14,215 nt of DNA from Christensenella sp. UBA5399. GTDB lineage: Bacteria; Bacillota; Clostridia; Christensenellales; Christensenellaceae. Positions 5,726 through 13,780 of this stretch are shown one piece after another. Below the pieces are notes generated by a model that was not told the DNA's origin, searched no databases, and saw only the letters and a list, made by a program, of their open reading frames with translations. Both the position numbers and the translations under genes were made by a program. The stretch lies in the NCBI GenBank assembly GCA_002407725.1, contig DHOD01000004.1, positions 30,545 to 44,759 of the forward strand. The letters are read 5' to 3'. Position 1 is the first letter of the stretch. Each line of letters begins with the position of its first letter.

Positions 5726-7935
5726 CAAAGCTGCTGGGATATTTAAAACCGTTTGCCGTGATGATCATCGCGGTTGTGGCGCTGCTTTTTGTGCAGGCGT
5801 TTGCCGAGCTCAACCTGCCAAGCTATATGTCGGATATCGTTAACACAGGCATTCAGCAGGGGGGCATTGAGAACGCTGCGCCCGAGGCGATTTCCGCCAA
5901 TGGGTATAAGCTGATTACCACGTTTATGAGCGACGGGGAAAAACAGCTGGTTGCAGATAACTATACGCTGGTGGAGGCGGGCGACCCCGCCTATACACAG
6001 CAATACCCCGCAAGTGTAGACACCGCGATCTATGTGGAAAACACCGTGGACAGCACAACGCAGGCGCAGTTAAACGACGCGTTCGGGATTGCGTCCTGGA
6101 CGCTGATAGAGGCTGTGGATGCGTTGAACCCGGACGCCATGGATACGGAATCGGCCGACATGGGCAACATCGATTTTACTGCCGCTTACGAGGCATTGCC
6201 CGTGCTGGAAGGGCTGCCGCAGCAGGTGCTGGACGATGCGCATGCGCAGGCCGAGCAAATTCCCGCTACCACGCGCAACCAGACGGCCGCGGCGTTTACC
6301 AAAGCGTTTTATAAGGAATTGGGCGTGGATACCGACGCCATCCAGAGCGGATACGTGCAGCACGCAGGCCTGCTGATGCTGCTGATCGCATCGATCAGCG
6401 CGGCGGCTTCCATTGCTGTCGGATTTTTCGCGTCGCGGGTTGCGGCAGGGATGTCGCGCAATTTGCGCCGTTCCCTGTTTGAAAAGGTGGAGAGCTTTTC
6501 GTTAAACGAGTTCAATACGTTCTCCACGGCATCACTGATCACGCGCTCTACCAACGATATCACGCAAATCCAGACGTTTGTGGTCATGGGCATACGGATG
6601 CTGCTTTTTGCCCCTATCATGGGCGTGGGCGGCGTCATCATGGCGTTTGGCAAAAGCATATCGATGGCGTGGGTCATCGGCCTGGCCGTGTTGGTCATGG
6701 CAATGCTGATCATCGTGGTCTTTATTGTGGCGATGCCAAAGTTCAAAATTATGCAGAAGCTGGTCGACCGCCTCAACCTTGTGACGCGCGAGAGCCTGAG
6801 CGGCATGCTGGTCATCCGCGCGTTTGGCACGCAAAAGCATGAGGAAAAGCGGTTTGACGACGCCAACCAGGACCTGACCAAGACGACACTGTTCATCAAC
6901 AAGGTCATGGTGTCCATGATGCCTATTATGATGTTCGTCATGAACGGCGTTTCACTGCTGATTGTCTGGGTGGGCGCGCATCAGATCGAGCAATCCGCAT
7001 TGCAAGTGGGCGATATGATGGCGTACATCCAGTACGCGATGATCATCATTATGTCGTTTTTGATGATCGCGGTGATGTTTATCATGGTGCCGCGCGCATC
7101 GGTTGCCGCGCAGAGGATACACGAGGTGCTGTCTACCGAGGCGACCATCAACGACCCTGCCATGGCGCAGCAGTTTGACGCCGATAAGCGCGGTGTTGTC
7201 GAGTTTCGGGATGTGACGTTCAAATACAGCGGGGCCGAGGAGGATGTGCTTTGCAACATCAGCTTTACGGCGCAGCCCGGCCAGACGACCGCTTTCATAG
7301 GCTCTACGGGGTCGGGAAAATCCACATTGATCAACCTGATCCCGCGGTTTTATGACGTGACGGACGGGCAGGTGTTGGTGAATGGTGCGGATGTGCGCGA
7401 GGTGACACAGCACGACCTGCACGGGCAGATCGGCTATGTGCCGCAAAAAGGCATGCTGTTCTCCGGCACGATCGATTCCAACATCCGCTACGGCGCGCGC
7501 GACGCGTCGGAAGAAGAGGTGGAGCGTGCCGCACAGGTTGCACAGGCGATGGAGTTTATATCGTCCAAAGAGGAAGGGTTCCAATCACCCATTGCAGAGA
7601 GTGGCAGCAATGTGTCGGGCGGACAGAAGCAGCGGCTTTCCATTGCCCGCGCGTTGGCGACTAAAGCGCCCATCTACATATTTGACGATACGTTCTCCGC
7701 GCTGGATTCCAAGACGGATGCCAACTTGCGCGCCGCGCTGAAGTCGTACACCAGCGACAGCACGGTGCTGATTGTGGCGCAGCGTGTGAGCACGATACTG
7801 CACGCCGACCAAATCATTGTGCTGGACGACGGCGTGATTGTGGGCAAGGGCACGCACGAGCAGTTGATGAAGGACTGCCCGACCTATATAGAGATTGCGG
7901 AATCGCAGCTGGGACAAGGGGGTGGCATAGCATGA
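5722..7935 (+). CDS. ABC exporter half-transporter 1, degenerate ATPase site, large extracellular insertion
   Basis: A type IV (MDR-like) exporter subunit of 737 residues: membrane domain then ATPase domain. Usual half-transporters have about 580-620 residues; the excess is a block of about 165 residues (~47-212) between TM1 (11-29) and TM2 (~214-236), predicted to lie outside the membrane and rich in Ala, Asp and Thr. ATPase motifs: Walker A GSTGSGKST (527-535), Q-loop Gln575, signature VSGGQ (631-635), Walker B IYIFDD (651-656). The catalytic Glu is replaced by Asp656 and the H-loop His by Gln687 (VAQR). These are hallmarks of the non-hydrolysing site partner in heterodimers such as BmrCD, LmrCD and TM287/288. 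A strong AGGAGG ribosome binding site (5709-5714) precedes it, and an ATGA overlap links it to the partner gene. Confidence 0.94.
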   Translation: MTKLLGYLKPFAVMIIAVVALLFVQAFAELNLPSYMSDIVNTGIQQGGIENAAPEAISANGYKLITTFMSDGEKQLVADNYTLVEAGDPAYTQQYPASVDTAIYVENTVDSTTQAQLNDAFGIASWTLIEAVDALNPDAMDTESADMGNIDFTAAYEALPVLEGLPQQVLDDAHAQAEQIPATTRNQTAAAFTKAFYKELGVDTDAIQSGYVQHAGLLMLLIASISAAASIAVGFFASRVAAGMSRNLRRSLFEKVESFSLNEFNTFSTASLITRSTNDITQIQTFVVMGIRMLLFAPIMGVGGVIMAFGKSISMAWVIGLAVLVMAMLIIVVFIVAMPKFKIMQKLVDRLNLVTRESLSGMLVIRAFGTQKHEEKRFDDANQDLTKTTLFINKVMVSMMPIMMFVMNGVSLLIVWVGAHQIEQSALQVGDMMAYIQYAMIIIMSFLMIAVMFIMVPRASVAAQRIHEVLSTEATINDPAMAQQFDADKRGVVEFRDVTFKYSGAEEDVLCNISFTAQPGQTTAFIGSTGSGKSTLINLIPRFYDVTDGQVLVNGADVREVTQHDLHGQIGYVPQKGMLFSGTIDSNIRYGARDASEEEVERAAQVAQAMEFISSKEEGFQSPIAESGSNVSGGQKQRLSIARALATKAPIYIFDDTFSALDSKTDANLRAALKSYTSDSTVLIVAQRVSTILHADQIIVLDDGVIVGKGTHEQLMKDCPTYIEIAESQLGQGGGIA

Positions 7936-9803
7936 AGGCATCAAAGATCAAACCGCAGAAAAAAGCGCCTCAACGCATGGGCGGCGGCCCCGGTGGTGGG
8001 ATTATCGTCGGGGGCGAAAAAGCGAAAGATTTTAAGGGCACTGTCAAAAAGCTGCTGGATTATATGGGGAAATACAAGGCGAGCATTATCGTCGTGATGA
8101 TTTTCTCGGCGGTCTCCACAATATTCGCAATTTTGGGGCCGCGCATACTGGGTAACGCCACCACAAGCATATTCAATTCGGTACTGGGCATGATGGACGG
8201 CACATCGACGGGCATTGATTTTGCCTATATAGGCGGCATCATATTGACGTTGGTGGGGCTGTATGTGCTGAGCGCACTGTTTATGTATATACAGGGCTAC
8301 ATTATGTCGCGCGTATCCGTCAATGTGACATATGGTATGCGCAAGGATATCTCGCAGAAAATCAACAAGCTGCCGTTAAGTTATTTTGACAAAACGAGCT
8401 ATGGAGAGGTGCTCTCGCGCATTACCAACGACGTGGACGTCATCACACAAAGCCTCAACCAAAGCTTCTCGCAGATTATATCGTCCATTACGACGGTGAT
8501 CGGCATACTGATCATGATGTTCTCAATGAGCTGGCAGATGACGCTGGTGGCGCTGGCGATCATCCCCATTTCCATGATTTTTGTGACCATTGTGGTCAAG
8601 CGCTCGCAGAAGTACTTCTCGGGCCAGCAGGAATACCTGGGGCATGTCAACGGTCATGTGGAGGAAATGTACGGCAATCACCTGGTGGTCAAGGCGTTCA
8701 ATGGTGAGGAAGAGTCGTTAAAAGAATTTAACGGCATGAACGAAAACCTGTACACGTCGGCGTGGAAGTCGCAGTTTCTCTCCGGCATGATGATGCCCGT
8801 TATGCAGTTTATAGGCAACCTTGGGTATGTGGCCATCTGCATACTGGGCGGCTACCTGACCATCACCGGTTCCATCACCGTGGGCGAGATCCAGGCGTTT
8901 ATCCAGTACGTGCGCCAGTTCACGCAGCCGATCACGCAGATTGCGCAAATATCCAACCTGCTGCAACAGACTGTGGCGGCGTCCGAACGCGTGTTCGATT
9001 TCCTTGGCGAAGGAGAGGAATCGCCCGACCCGGCCAATCCCGCAATCGATGACAATGTGCAGGGCGAGGTGCAGTTCCAGAATGTGAAATTTGGGTACGA
9101 TCCCGAAAAGATCATCATCCATGACTTCTGTGCGGATATCAAGCCGGGGCAGAAGGTGGCGATTGTCGGCCCGACAGGCGCAGGCAAAACCACGATGATC
9201 AAGCTGCTGATGCGTTTCTATGACCTGAATGGCGGCTGCATCAAGGTGGACGGCACCGATATCAAGGACTTCACGCGCGACGACCTGCGGTGTATGTTTG
9301 GCATGGTGCTGCAGGACGCGTGGCTGGAGAGCGGCACCATCCGCGAGAACATCCGTTACGGCAGGCTGAGCGCGATCGACGAGGAGGTTGTCGCCGCGGC
9401 AAAGGCCGCGCAGGTGGATCACTTTGTGCGCACGCTGCCCGACGGTTACGATACCGTGATCAACGAGGAGAGCAGCAACATCAGCCAGGGCCAGAAGCAG
9501 CTGATGACCATTGCGCGCGTCATACTTGCCGATCCCGATATGCTGATACTGGACGAAGCGACCAGTTCGGTGGATACGCGTACGGAGATGCACATACAGG
9601 AGGCGATGGACAACCTGATGCAGGGCCGTACCAGCTTTGTGATTGCGCACCGGCTGTCCACCATTCGCAACGCGGACGTAATTTTCGTCATGAACGACGG
9701 CGACATTGTGGAACAGGGCAGCCATCAGGAATTGCTTGACAAAAACGGATTCTATGCCGAGCTGTACCGCAGCCAGTTTGAGGAAGCGGACGAAGCGGTG
9801 TAG
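7932..9803 (+). CDS. ABC exporter half-transporter 2, catalytic subunit
   Basis: The partner subunit, 623 residues, with the standard six membrane segments (about 50-340) and a C-terminal ATPase domain. A basic, glycine-rich N-terminal tail (residues 1-35) precedes TM1, as in many clostridial members. Motifs: Walker A GPTGAGKTT (413-421), Q-loop Gln461, Walker B ending in Asp541 with catalytic Glu542, and H-loop His573 (IAHR). The signature reads ISQGQ (517-521) instead of LSGGQ. This completes the asymmetric pair: the degenerate site uses the altered Walker B/H-loop of subunit 1 with this altered signature, and the working site uses this subunit's Glu/His with subunit 1's SGGQ. The probable role is export of drugs or toxic compounds. 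The substrate is unknown. Confidence 0.95.
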   Translation: MKASKIKPQKKAPQRMGGGPGGGIIVGGEKAKDFKGTVKKLLDYMGKYKASIIVVMIFSAVSTIFAILGPRILGNATTSIFNSVLGMMDGTSTGIDFAYIGGIILTLVGLYVLSALFMYIQGYIMSRVSVNVTYGMRKDISQKINKLPLSYFDKTSYGEVLSRITNDVDVITQSLNQSFSQIISSITTVIGILIMMFSMSWQMTLVALAIIPISMIFVTIVVKRSQKYFSGQQEYLGHVNGHVEEMYGNHLVVKAFNGEEESLKEFNGMNENLYTSAWKSQFLSGMMMPVMQFIGNLGYVAICILGGYLTITGSITVGEIQAFIQYVRQFTQPITQIAQISNLLQQTVAASERVFDFLGEGEESPDPANPAIDDNVQGEVQFQNVKFGYDPEKIIIHDFCADIKPGQKVAIVGPTGAGKTTMIKLLMRFYDLNGGCIKVDGTDIKDFTRDDLRCMFGMVLQDAWLESGTIRENIRYGRLSAIDEEVVAAAKAAQVDHFVRTLPDGYDTVINEESSNISQGQKQLMTIARVILADPDMLILDEATSSVDTRTEMHIQEAMDNLMQGRTSFVIAHRLSTIRNADVIFVMNDGDIVEQGSHQELLDKNGFYAELYRSQFEEADEAV

Positions 9804-9832
9804 GCAACAGCCTATATATGAAACAAAAAAGA

Positions 9833-9869
9833 AACCGTGCGGTATGGATGATACCGGCGGTTCTTTTTT
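9833..9869 (+). terminator. bidirectional terminator between ABC operon and vanZ-like gene
   Basis: The arms AACCG..CGGTAT and ATACCG.CGGTT form an 11-bp stem with a small internal loop, followed on the plus strand by CTTTTTT (9863-9869). Read on the minus strand the same hairpin is followed by TTTCTTTTTTG, so it can stop both the exporter operon and the convergent VanZ-family gene. Confidence 0.8.
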
Positions 9870-9890
9870 ACGTTAAGATAGGCAAAACAT

Positions 9891-10517
9891 TCAAAAATTA
9901 TATAATATTTTTGCCAATCCATATTCGTTAAATAGCAGGAAATGACCGGCAAACATGATGCTTATATAAATCAGCGGTTCAAATTTACAGGAATACTGTC
10001 CTGAAGTTCTCTGCCGGATATGGCGTGTAAAGAGTATAAAGAGCACATACCCCAGCAATGCGCCGGCAGTGTTCATGATCAGGTCATCCACATCCGTCGA
10101 CCGATGGTTGATCAGTTGGCTGGCCTCGATCAATGCAGAAAAAGCAAGCCCGGACAGTGCTGTGCAGCGCCAGCTTTTTGTACGGGGCCAGATCAGCGGC
10201 AACATAAATCCAAACGGAATAAACAACAGGATATTCTGCAAATATGCGACGAGATCGATCTCCGTTGAAAAAGGCAGTAGATTCATTTCGCCGGGCCGCA
10301 GGTCCAGGCCATACATGTCCAGGTGAAAGATGGTCCCGGCGCCTGTGAAATAGAAGACGGCACAAATGTAAGCGGAAAAAACCAACACCGGCAGAACGCG
10401 GCTTTTTCGGACAAAATGCCCGTTGCGTCGGTAAAACCTGTCCAATATTAAAAATACAGCAATTGCCGGTAATACTACAGTTACGGCTTCATAAGCCCCC
10501 ATTAGCAATTCATTCAT
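9891..10517 (-). CDS. VanZ-family membrane protein
   Basis: A 208-residue integral membrane protein with about six hydrophobic segments (near 9-27, 40-58, 93-111, 117-133, 147-164, 181-197). The VanZ signature is clear: NILLFIPFGF (95-104), EASQ (131-134) and RSTDVDDLIMNTAGALLGY (139-157). VanZ of Tn1546 gives low-level teicoplanin resistance, but most chromosomal members have no known role and resistance should not be assumed here. The ATG at 10517 is chosen over a TTG eight codons upstream because GGGGGAG lies 5 bases before it. It is not near other cell-wall or resistance genes. It is followed by the shared terminator at 9833-9869. Confidence 0.88.
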   Translation of the reverse strand: MNELLMGAYEAVTVVLPAIAVFLILDRFYRRNGHFVRKSRVLPVLVFSAYICAVFYFTGAGTIFHLDMYGLDLRPGEMNLLPFSTEIDLVAYLQNILLFIPFGFMLPLIWPRTKSWRCTALSGLAFSALIEASQLINHRSTDVDDLIMNTAGALLGYVLFILFTRHIRQRTSGQYSCKFEPLIYISIMFAGHFLLFNEYGLAKILYNF

Positions 10518-10522
10518 ATGCA

Positions 10523-10532
10523 CTCCCCCTTT
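10523..10532 (-). promoter_or_regulatory. ribosome binding site of the vanZ-like gene
   Basis: On the minus strand AAAGGGGGAG ends 5 bases before the ATG at 10517. This sets the start of the VanZ-family protein. Confidence 0.7.
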
Positions 10533-10539
10533 GTATATC

Positions 10540-10580
10540 AAAAAACAGCGGTATCCTGTGCCAAAAACAGGTTACCGCTG
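10540..10580 (-). terminator. intrinsic terminator of fbp, in the vanZ-like gene leader
   Basis: On the minus strand an 8-bp stem (CAGCGGTA / TACCGCTG) continues past one mismatch into a further 5 bp (ACAGG/CCTGT) and is followed by six T residues (10545-10540). It lies about 80 bases after the fbp stop and only 22 bases before the vanZ-like ATG. Confidence 0.85.
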
Positions 10581-10581
10581 C

Positions 10582-10587
10582 ATTATA
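10582..10587 (-). promoter_or_regulatory. possible -10 box for the vanZ-like gene
   Basis: TATAAT on the minus strand lies directly upstream of the fbp terminator. No convincing -35 box is found at 16-18 bases, so this is tentative. A start near 10575 would remove most of the terminator's 5' arm from the new transcript. Confidence 0.3.
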
Positions 10588-10658
10588 ATATACAAAACAT
10601 AAACGGGGTTTAAGTGTTTCTTAACATTTTATGAAACAAAAACCTGGCGGGACGCATC

Positions 10659-12557
10659 TTATGCCTTTTCTTTGATCTCACCTTTACGATACGCCGAAAG
10701 CAGCGCGCTCAGGTCTGTGATGTCATCCATCAATTGTTTGCCTGTATCGGTTTCGCTCACTGTTATTCGCTTTTCAGCGGTATCGTATACCACATAGGTA
10801 GAAAGAATGTCCTTGTTTTGTTTGATCGCGTCGCTCAGTCCGGAAAACGGCTGGTGCGATACCAGGCGTATGCCGTAGGAGTTGTAGAACATGGTATAGC
10901 CCGCCAGGCCCGTCTGGTCCTGGTAGGCGCGGCAAAAACCGCCGTCGATCATGATCAGCTTGCCCCCGCCGCGTACAGGCGCCTCGCCTTCCTTCGCCCG
11001 GACGGGGACATGCCCGTTGATGATGTGCGAGTACTGGTCGCTGAGCCCGAATTCGTCCAGAATCTTCTCGCAGATCTCCAGTTCGTCAATCAGCTCGTAA
11101 TATGGATTCTTATGCTCCGCCCACACGCTCTGGTCGTCTACAAACATGCGCTCGAATGTCGTCATTTTGTCCCGGCCGTACAGCGGCGAGTAACGCCCGC
11201 ACCACAGGTACCACACAAAATCCTGGCATTGCTGCTTCATGGGGTCGTCCGCCTGGGCATAGTACGCCTGGCGCACCATTTGGTCGGCGTAGTTCATAAA
11301 TTCCTTGCCGTAGATGGTCTTTCCGTCGATCTTGAACCGGTGAAACTCGCCCGCCTCGTTCATTGGGATGCAGCCGTGGAACATCAGGTTGCCGTTGAAC
11401 ACCTTGTACAGGCTGCCGTGAGAGTACAGGAAGCGGGTGTGGCGCTGCAGCTTCTCGCTATGGGTAAACGAATGGATGAGCTGCGAGACCACGTCGTTTT
11501 CGGATGGGGTCAACTTGTATGGGTCTTTGGGCGCGATGGTGGGAAAGTCCCTGTCGTTGAGCGGGTATTTCTTACCGTTTATTTTGACCGTCATGTCGTC
11601 ATAGTTAATGTTTTCCAGCAGCAGCCGGTCTTGCATCTCGTATTCGGGCCTGCGCTTGATGATCTCCCCTTCCAGCTTCAGCTGGATGACGGCGATTGCT
11701 TTGTGCATATGGTCGAGCACGTCGGTATCGTCGGTATAGGTCTCCTGCGCAAACAGCGCCAGCGGCCGCAGGTTGATCCCGTAGGCGTTCTCCACAAAAT
11801 CGATGTTGCCGTATTTGGTGCTGATGTTGAGCACACCCGCAATACACGCGCCAATACCCGCCGCCGCACCCATCCAGAGCACATCGTGGTTGCCCCACTG
11901 GATATCCACCGAGTGATGCTGCATCAGCCGGTCGACAATCACATCGGCATGCGGCCCGCGGTCGTAGATGTCGCCCACCACATGCAGCCTGTCTACCACC
12001 ATGCGCTTGATCACATTGGCCAGCGCAATGATGAACGCATCCGCCCGGTCGATATCGATGATCGTCGTGATGATTTTCTCATAATATTCCTGCTTGTTGG
12101 TTGCGTCGTTGCTGGTGTTCAGCAGCTCATCCAGTATGTATTCAAAATCCTTGGGCAATGCCTTACGCACTTTGGAACGCGTGTATTTGGACGAGCACAG
12201 CCTGCACACCTCCACCAGCCGGTAGAGCGTGATCAGGTACCACTCGCGCAGGTCGTCCACATTCAGCTTCACATCCTTCATCTTCATTTCGGGATAGTAG
12301 ATCAGCGTGCAAAGCTCGGTACGCGTCTTGCTGTCCACCGTTTTGCCAAAGAGCATATCCACCTTTTCGCGCACAACGCCCGACGCATTGTTCAGTATGT
12401 GGTCAAACGCTTCGGCCTCGCCGTGTATATCGCTCACAAAGTGTTCCGTGCCCTTGGGCAGGTTGAGTATCGCCTTTAAATTGATGATTTCGGTACATGC
12501 CGCCTGGATTGTGGGATAATTTTCCGACAGCAGCTCCAGATATTTTGTATCCACCAA
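10659..12557 (-). CDS. fbp: fructose-1,6-bisphosphatase, class III
   Basis: Hydrolyses fructose 1,6-bisphosphate to fructose 6-phosphate in gluconeogenesis. This is the roughly 640-residue Firmicutes-type enzyme with a metallophosphoesterase core. The N-terminal block EIINLKAILNLPKGTEHFVS is near-identical to my recollection of B. subtilis Fbp. Metal-binding motifs, numbered from the chosen start: DIHGE (43-47), GDIYDRG (195-201), GNHD (222-225), and INGHVPV in the C-terminal part. The frame is open upstream to 12629, but the TTG at 12557 is preferred. It lies 10 bases after AAAAGGAG, homologues begin close to KYLELL, and the predicted transcription start is near 12590, so the longer form would not be transcribed. 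The GTG at 12554 is an alternative. It is transcribed alone from its own promoter, divergent from the methyltransferase gene. Confidence 0.96.
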   Translation of the reverse strand: MVDTKYLELLSENYPTIQAACTEIINLKAILNLPKGTEHFVSDIHGEAEAFDHILNNASGVVREKVDMLFGKTVDSKTRTELCTLIYYPEMKMKDVKLNVDDLREWYLITLYRLVEVCRLCSSKYTRSKVRKALPKDFEYILDELLNTSNDATNKQEYYEKIITTIIDIDRADAFIIALANVIKRMVVDRLHVVGDIYDRGPHADVIVDRLMQHHSVDIQWGNHDVLWMGAAAGIGACIAGVLNISTKYGNIDFVENAYGINLRPLALFAQETYTDDTDVLDHMHKAIAVIQLKLEGEIIKRRPEYEMQDRLLLENINYDDMTVKINGKKYPLNDRDFPTIAPKDPYKLTPSENDVVSQLIHSFTHSEKLQRHTRFLYSHGSLYKVFNGNLMFHGCIPMNEAGEFHRFKIDGKTIYGKEFMNYADQMVRQAYYAQADDPMKQQCQDFVWYLWCGRYSPLYGRDKMTTFERMFVDDQSVWAEHKNPYYELIDELEICEKILDEFGLSDQYSHIINGHVPVRAKEGEAPVRGGGKLIMIDGGFCRAYQDQTGLAGYTMFYNSYGIRLVSHQPFSGLSDAIKQNKDILSTYVVYDTAEKRITVSETDTGKQLMDDITDLSALLSAYRKGEIKEKA

Positions 12558-12567
12558 AGTCAGTTGG

Positions 12568-12575
12568 CTCCTTTT
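12568..12575 (-). promoter_or_regulatory. ribosome binding site deciding the fbp start
   Basis: AAAAGGAG on the minus strand lies 10 bases before TTG (12557) and 13 before GTG (12554). No ATG lies at a suitable distance, so fbp probably starts with a non-ATG codon. Confidence 0.6.
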
Positions 12576-12595
12576 TATTATTTGTATATACTGAT

Positions 12596-12625
12596 ATTGT
12601 ATACCAAACAGCACTGGCGTGACAA
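12596..12625 (-). promoter_or_regulatory. fbp promoter
   Basis: On the minus strand TTGTCA (12625-12620, 5 of 6) is followed at 18 bases by TACAAT (12601-12596, 5 of 6). Alternatively, at 16 bases, it is followed by TATACA preceded by an extended TGG. The predicted start is near 12590, giving a leader of about 33 bases. Confidence 0.65.
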
Positions 12626-12644
12626 CCATGCGATTGCAGAAACA

Positions 12645-12674
12645 TCAACACGGGGACATAAAATATGGTAAAAT
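12645..12674 (+). promoter_or_regulatory. possible promoter of the methyltransferase gene
   Basis: TCAACA (12645-12650), an 18-base spacer and TAAAAT (12669-12674). An alternative is TTGCAG (12634-12639) with CATAAA (12657-12662). Both are weak matches. A leader of about 110 bases would follow, containing a small hairpin (TTGCCC 12745-12750 / GGGCAA 12758-12763). Confidence 0.35.
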
Positions 12675-12776
12675 AGTGACCGAAAAAGAATTCGCAAAAT
12701 GAGTTTGCGGGAAGCGCGTATAAAGTGATGCCTCGTTCGTGTTTTTGCCCACGGAAAGGGCAATACGGTTTGTGCA

Positions 12777-12782
12777 AAGGAG
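12777..12782 (+). promoter_or_regulatory. ribosome binding site deciding the methyltransferase start
   Basis: AAGGAG lies 8 bases before TTG at 12791. The upstream in-frame ATG at 12728 (and one at 12725 read as a start) has no such site and would add a cysteine-rich tail not seen in the family. Confidence 0.75.
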
Positions 12783-12790
12783 AAGTGCAA

Positions 12791-13582
12791 TTGATTATTA
12801 TAGGGGAAAAGCTGAACAGTTCTATACCAAAGACGCTGGAAGCGTTGAACAATCGTGACGAAGCGTTTGTGCTTGACATCGCCAAACGGCAACTGGACGG
12901 ATATGCACAGCATCTGGATGTCAACGCTGCCATGTGCGGCGACGAAGTCGGCACGCTGAAATGGGTCGTGGAAACCGTAAGCGCCAATATGCCGTGCAGT
13001 TTTATGATCGATTCGCCCAACCCGCAGGTGATTGCCGAGGTGTATGGAAGCATGAAACTGGATGATAGCATCGTCAATTCCATCACGCTGGAAGATGAGC
13101 GGTTTGATGCGCTGTTGCCCGTTGTACAACAGTTTGGCACGGGCATTGTCGCAATGCCGATCGATGCGGAGGGCATGCCGTACGACTGGCAGTCGCGCGT
13201 CGAAAAGGCATCTCGCCTCGTGGACAGGTTGACAGAAAATGGAATTGGGCATGAAAGGATTTATGTGGATATTGTTGTGGAGGCCGCCGGCGCCGCGTGG
13301 GAAGGGCCGGGCCACGCGCTGCGCGCCGCAAACGAGCTGCGGCAAAAGTATCCGGACATCCACTTGCTGGCGGGGCTTTCCAACGTGTCGTTTGGGCTGC
13401 CGGGCCGCGCGGCCATCAACCGTGCGTTTTTGTGCATGTGCATGGCAAACGGTGTGGATAGCGCCATCATGGATGCTGCAAACACCGAAATGGTGATGAC
13501 GGCAAAGGCGGCGGATGCGATGCAGGGCAACGACGAGTTTTGCATGAATTATATCACTGCGTTCAGGAAGCTGAATGGTTGA
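12791..13582 (+). CDS. methyltetrahydrofolate:corrinoid methyltransferase-like protein (AcsE/MtgA type)
   Basis: A pterin-binding TIM-barrel enzyme of 263 residues, almost the same length as AcsE (MeTr) of Moorella. AcsE moves the methyl group from methyltetrahydrofolate to a corrinoid protein in the Wood-Ljungdahl pathway; MtgA relatives do the reverse after substrate demethylation. Folate-site residues line up with AcsE as I recall it: Asp74 (MIDSPN), Asn96 (VNSIT), Asp160 (YVDIV) and catalytic Asn198 (GLSNVS), followed by the shared block GRAAINRAFLCMCMANG. Differences: AcsE's LTMN Asn is Asp125 here (MPID), and the segment after Asp160 (IVVEAAGAAWEG) lacks AcsE's PLILP. The TTG start is set by its ribosome binding site. 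No corrinoid protein, acs or mtt gene is adjacent, so the direction and partner are unknown. It is monocistronic and divergent from fbp. Confidence 0.8.
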   Translation: MIIIGEKLNSSIPKTLEALNNRDEAFVLDIAKRQLDGYAQHLDVNAAMCGDEVGTLKWVVETVSANMPCSFMIDSPNPQVIAEVYGSMKLDDSIVNSITLEDERFDALLPVVQQFGTGIVAMPIDAEGMPYDWQSRVEKASRLVDRLTENGIGHERIYVDIVVEAAGAAWEGPGHALRAANELRQKYPDIHLLAGLSNVSFGLPGRAAINRAFLCMCMANGVDSAIMDAANTEMVMTAKAADAMQGNDEFCMNYITAFRKLNG

Positions 13583-13694
13583 GTGATGAATGTGCCTATG
13601 GCGCAGGAAAATTATAAATAGTAGCCAGACATTCGATCGTCTGATGATATTTGCGCTCGGGGGATCGTTATTTGGAAACCTACCTTTTTTCTTT

Positions 13695-13720
13695 TCCCGA
13701 ATTTCCTTAGAAATTCGGGA
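13695..13720 (+). terminator. hairpin, possible terminator of the methyltransferase gene
   Basis: An 11-bp perfect stem (TCCCGAATTTC / GAAATTCGGGA) with a CTTA loop lies 112 bases after the stop. Only TTTCATC follows, so the T run is weak. Confidence 0.4.
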
Positions 13721-13780
13721 TTTCATCAAGGTGCTGTGTGCCGCTATGCGACACAACCCTAAAGGTAGGACCCAAAAAGC

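Noticed and set aside
8718..9725. A 335-codon open frame on the minus strand within the second ABC gene
   Set aside because: It is a shadow of a gene with full ATPase motifs. The product is His-rich and unlike any family I recognise.
9891..10517. Glycopeptide resistance by the VanZ-like gene
   Set aside because: There are no van genes nearby, and most chromosomal VanZ-family proteins have no shown resistance role.
10734..12479. A 581-codon open frame on the plus strand opposite fbp
   Set aside because: It is antisense to a clearly conserved fbp. Its translation is rich in His, Val and Gln with no recognisable motif, as expected from mirror-frame bias in a GC-rich gene.
12578..13756. A 392-codon open frame on the minus strand across the methyltransferase gene and its leader
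   Set aside because: It overlaps the well-supported methyltransferase and the fbp promoter, has no family motif, and ends in low-complexity sequence.
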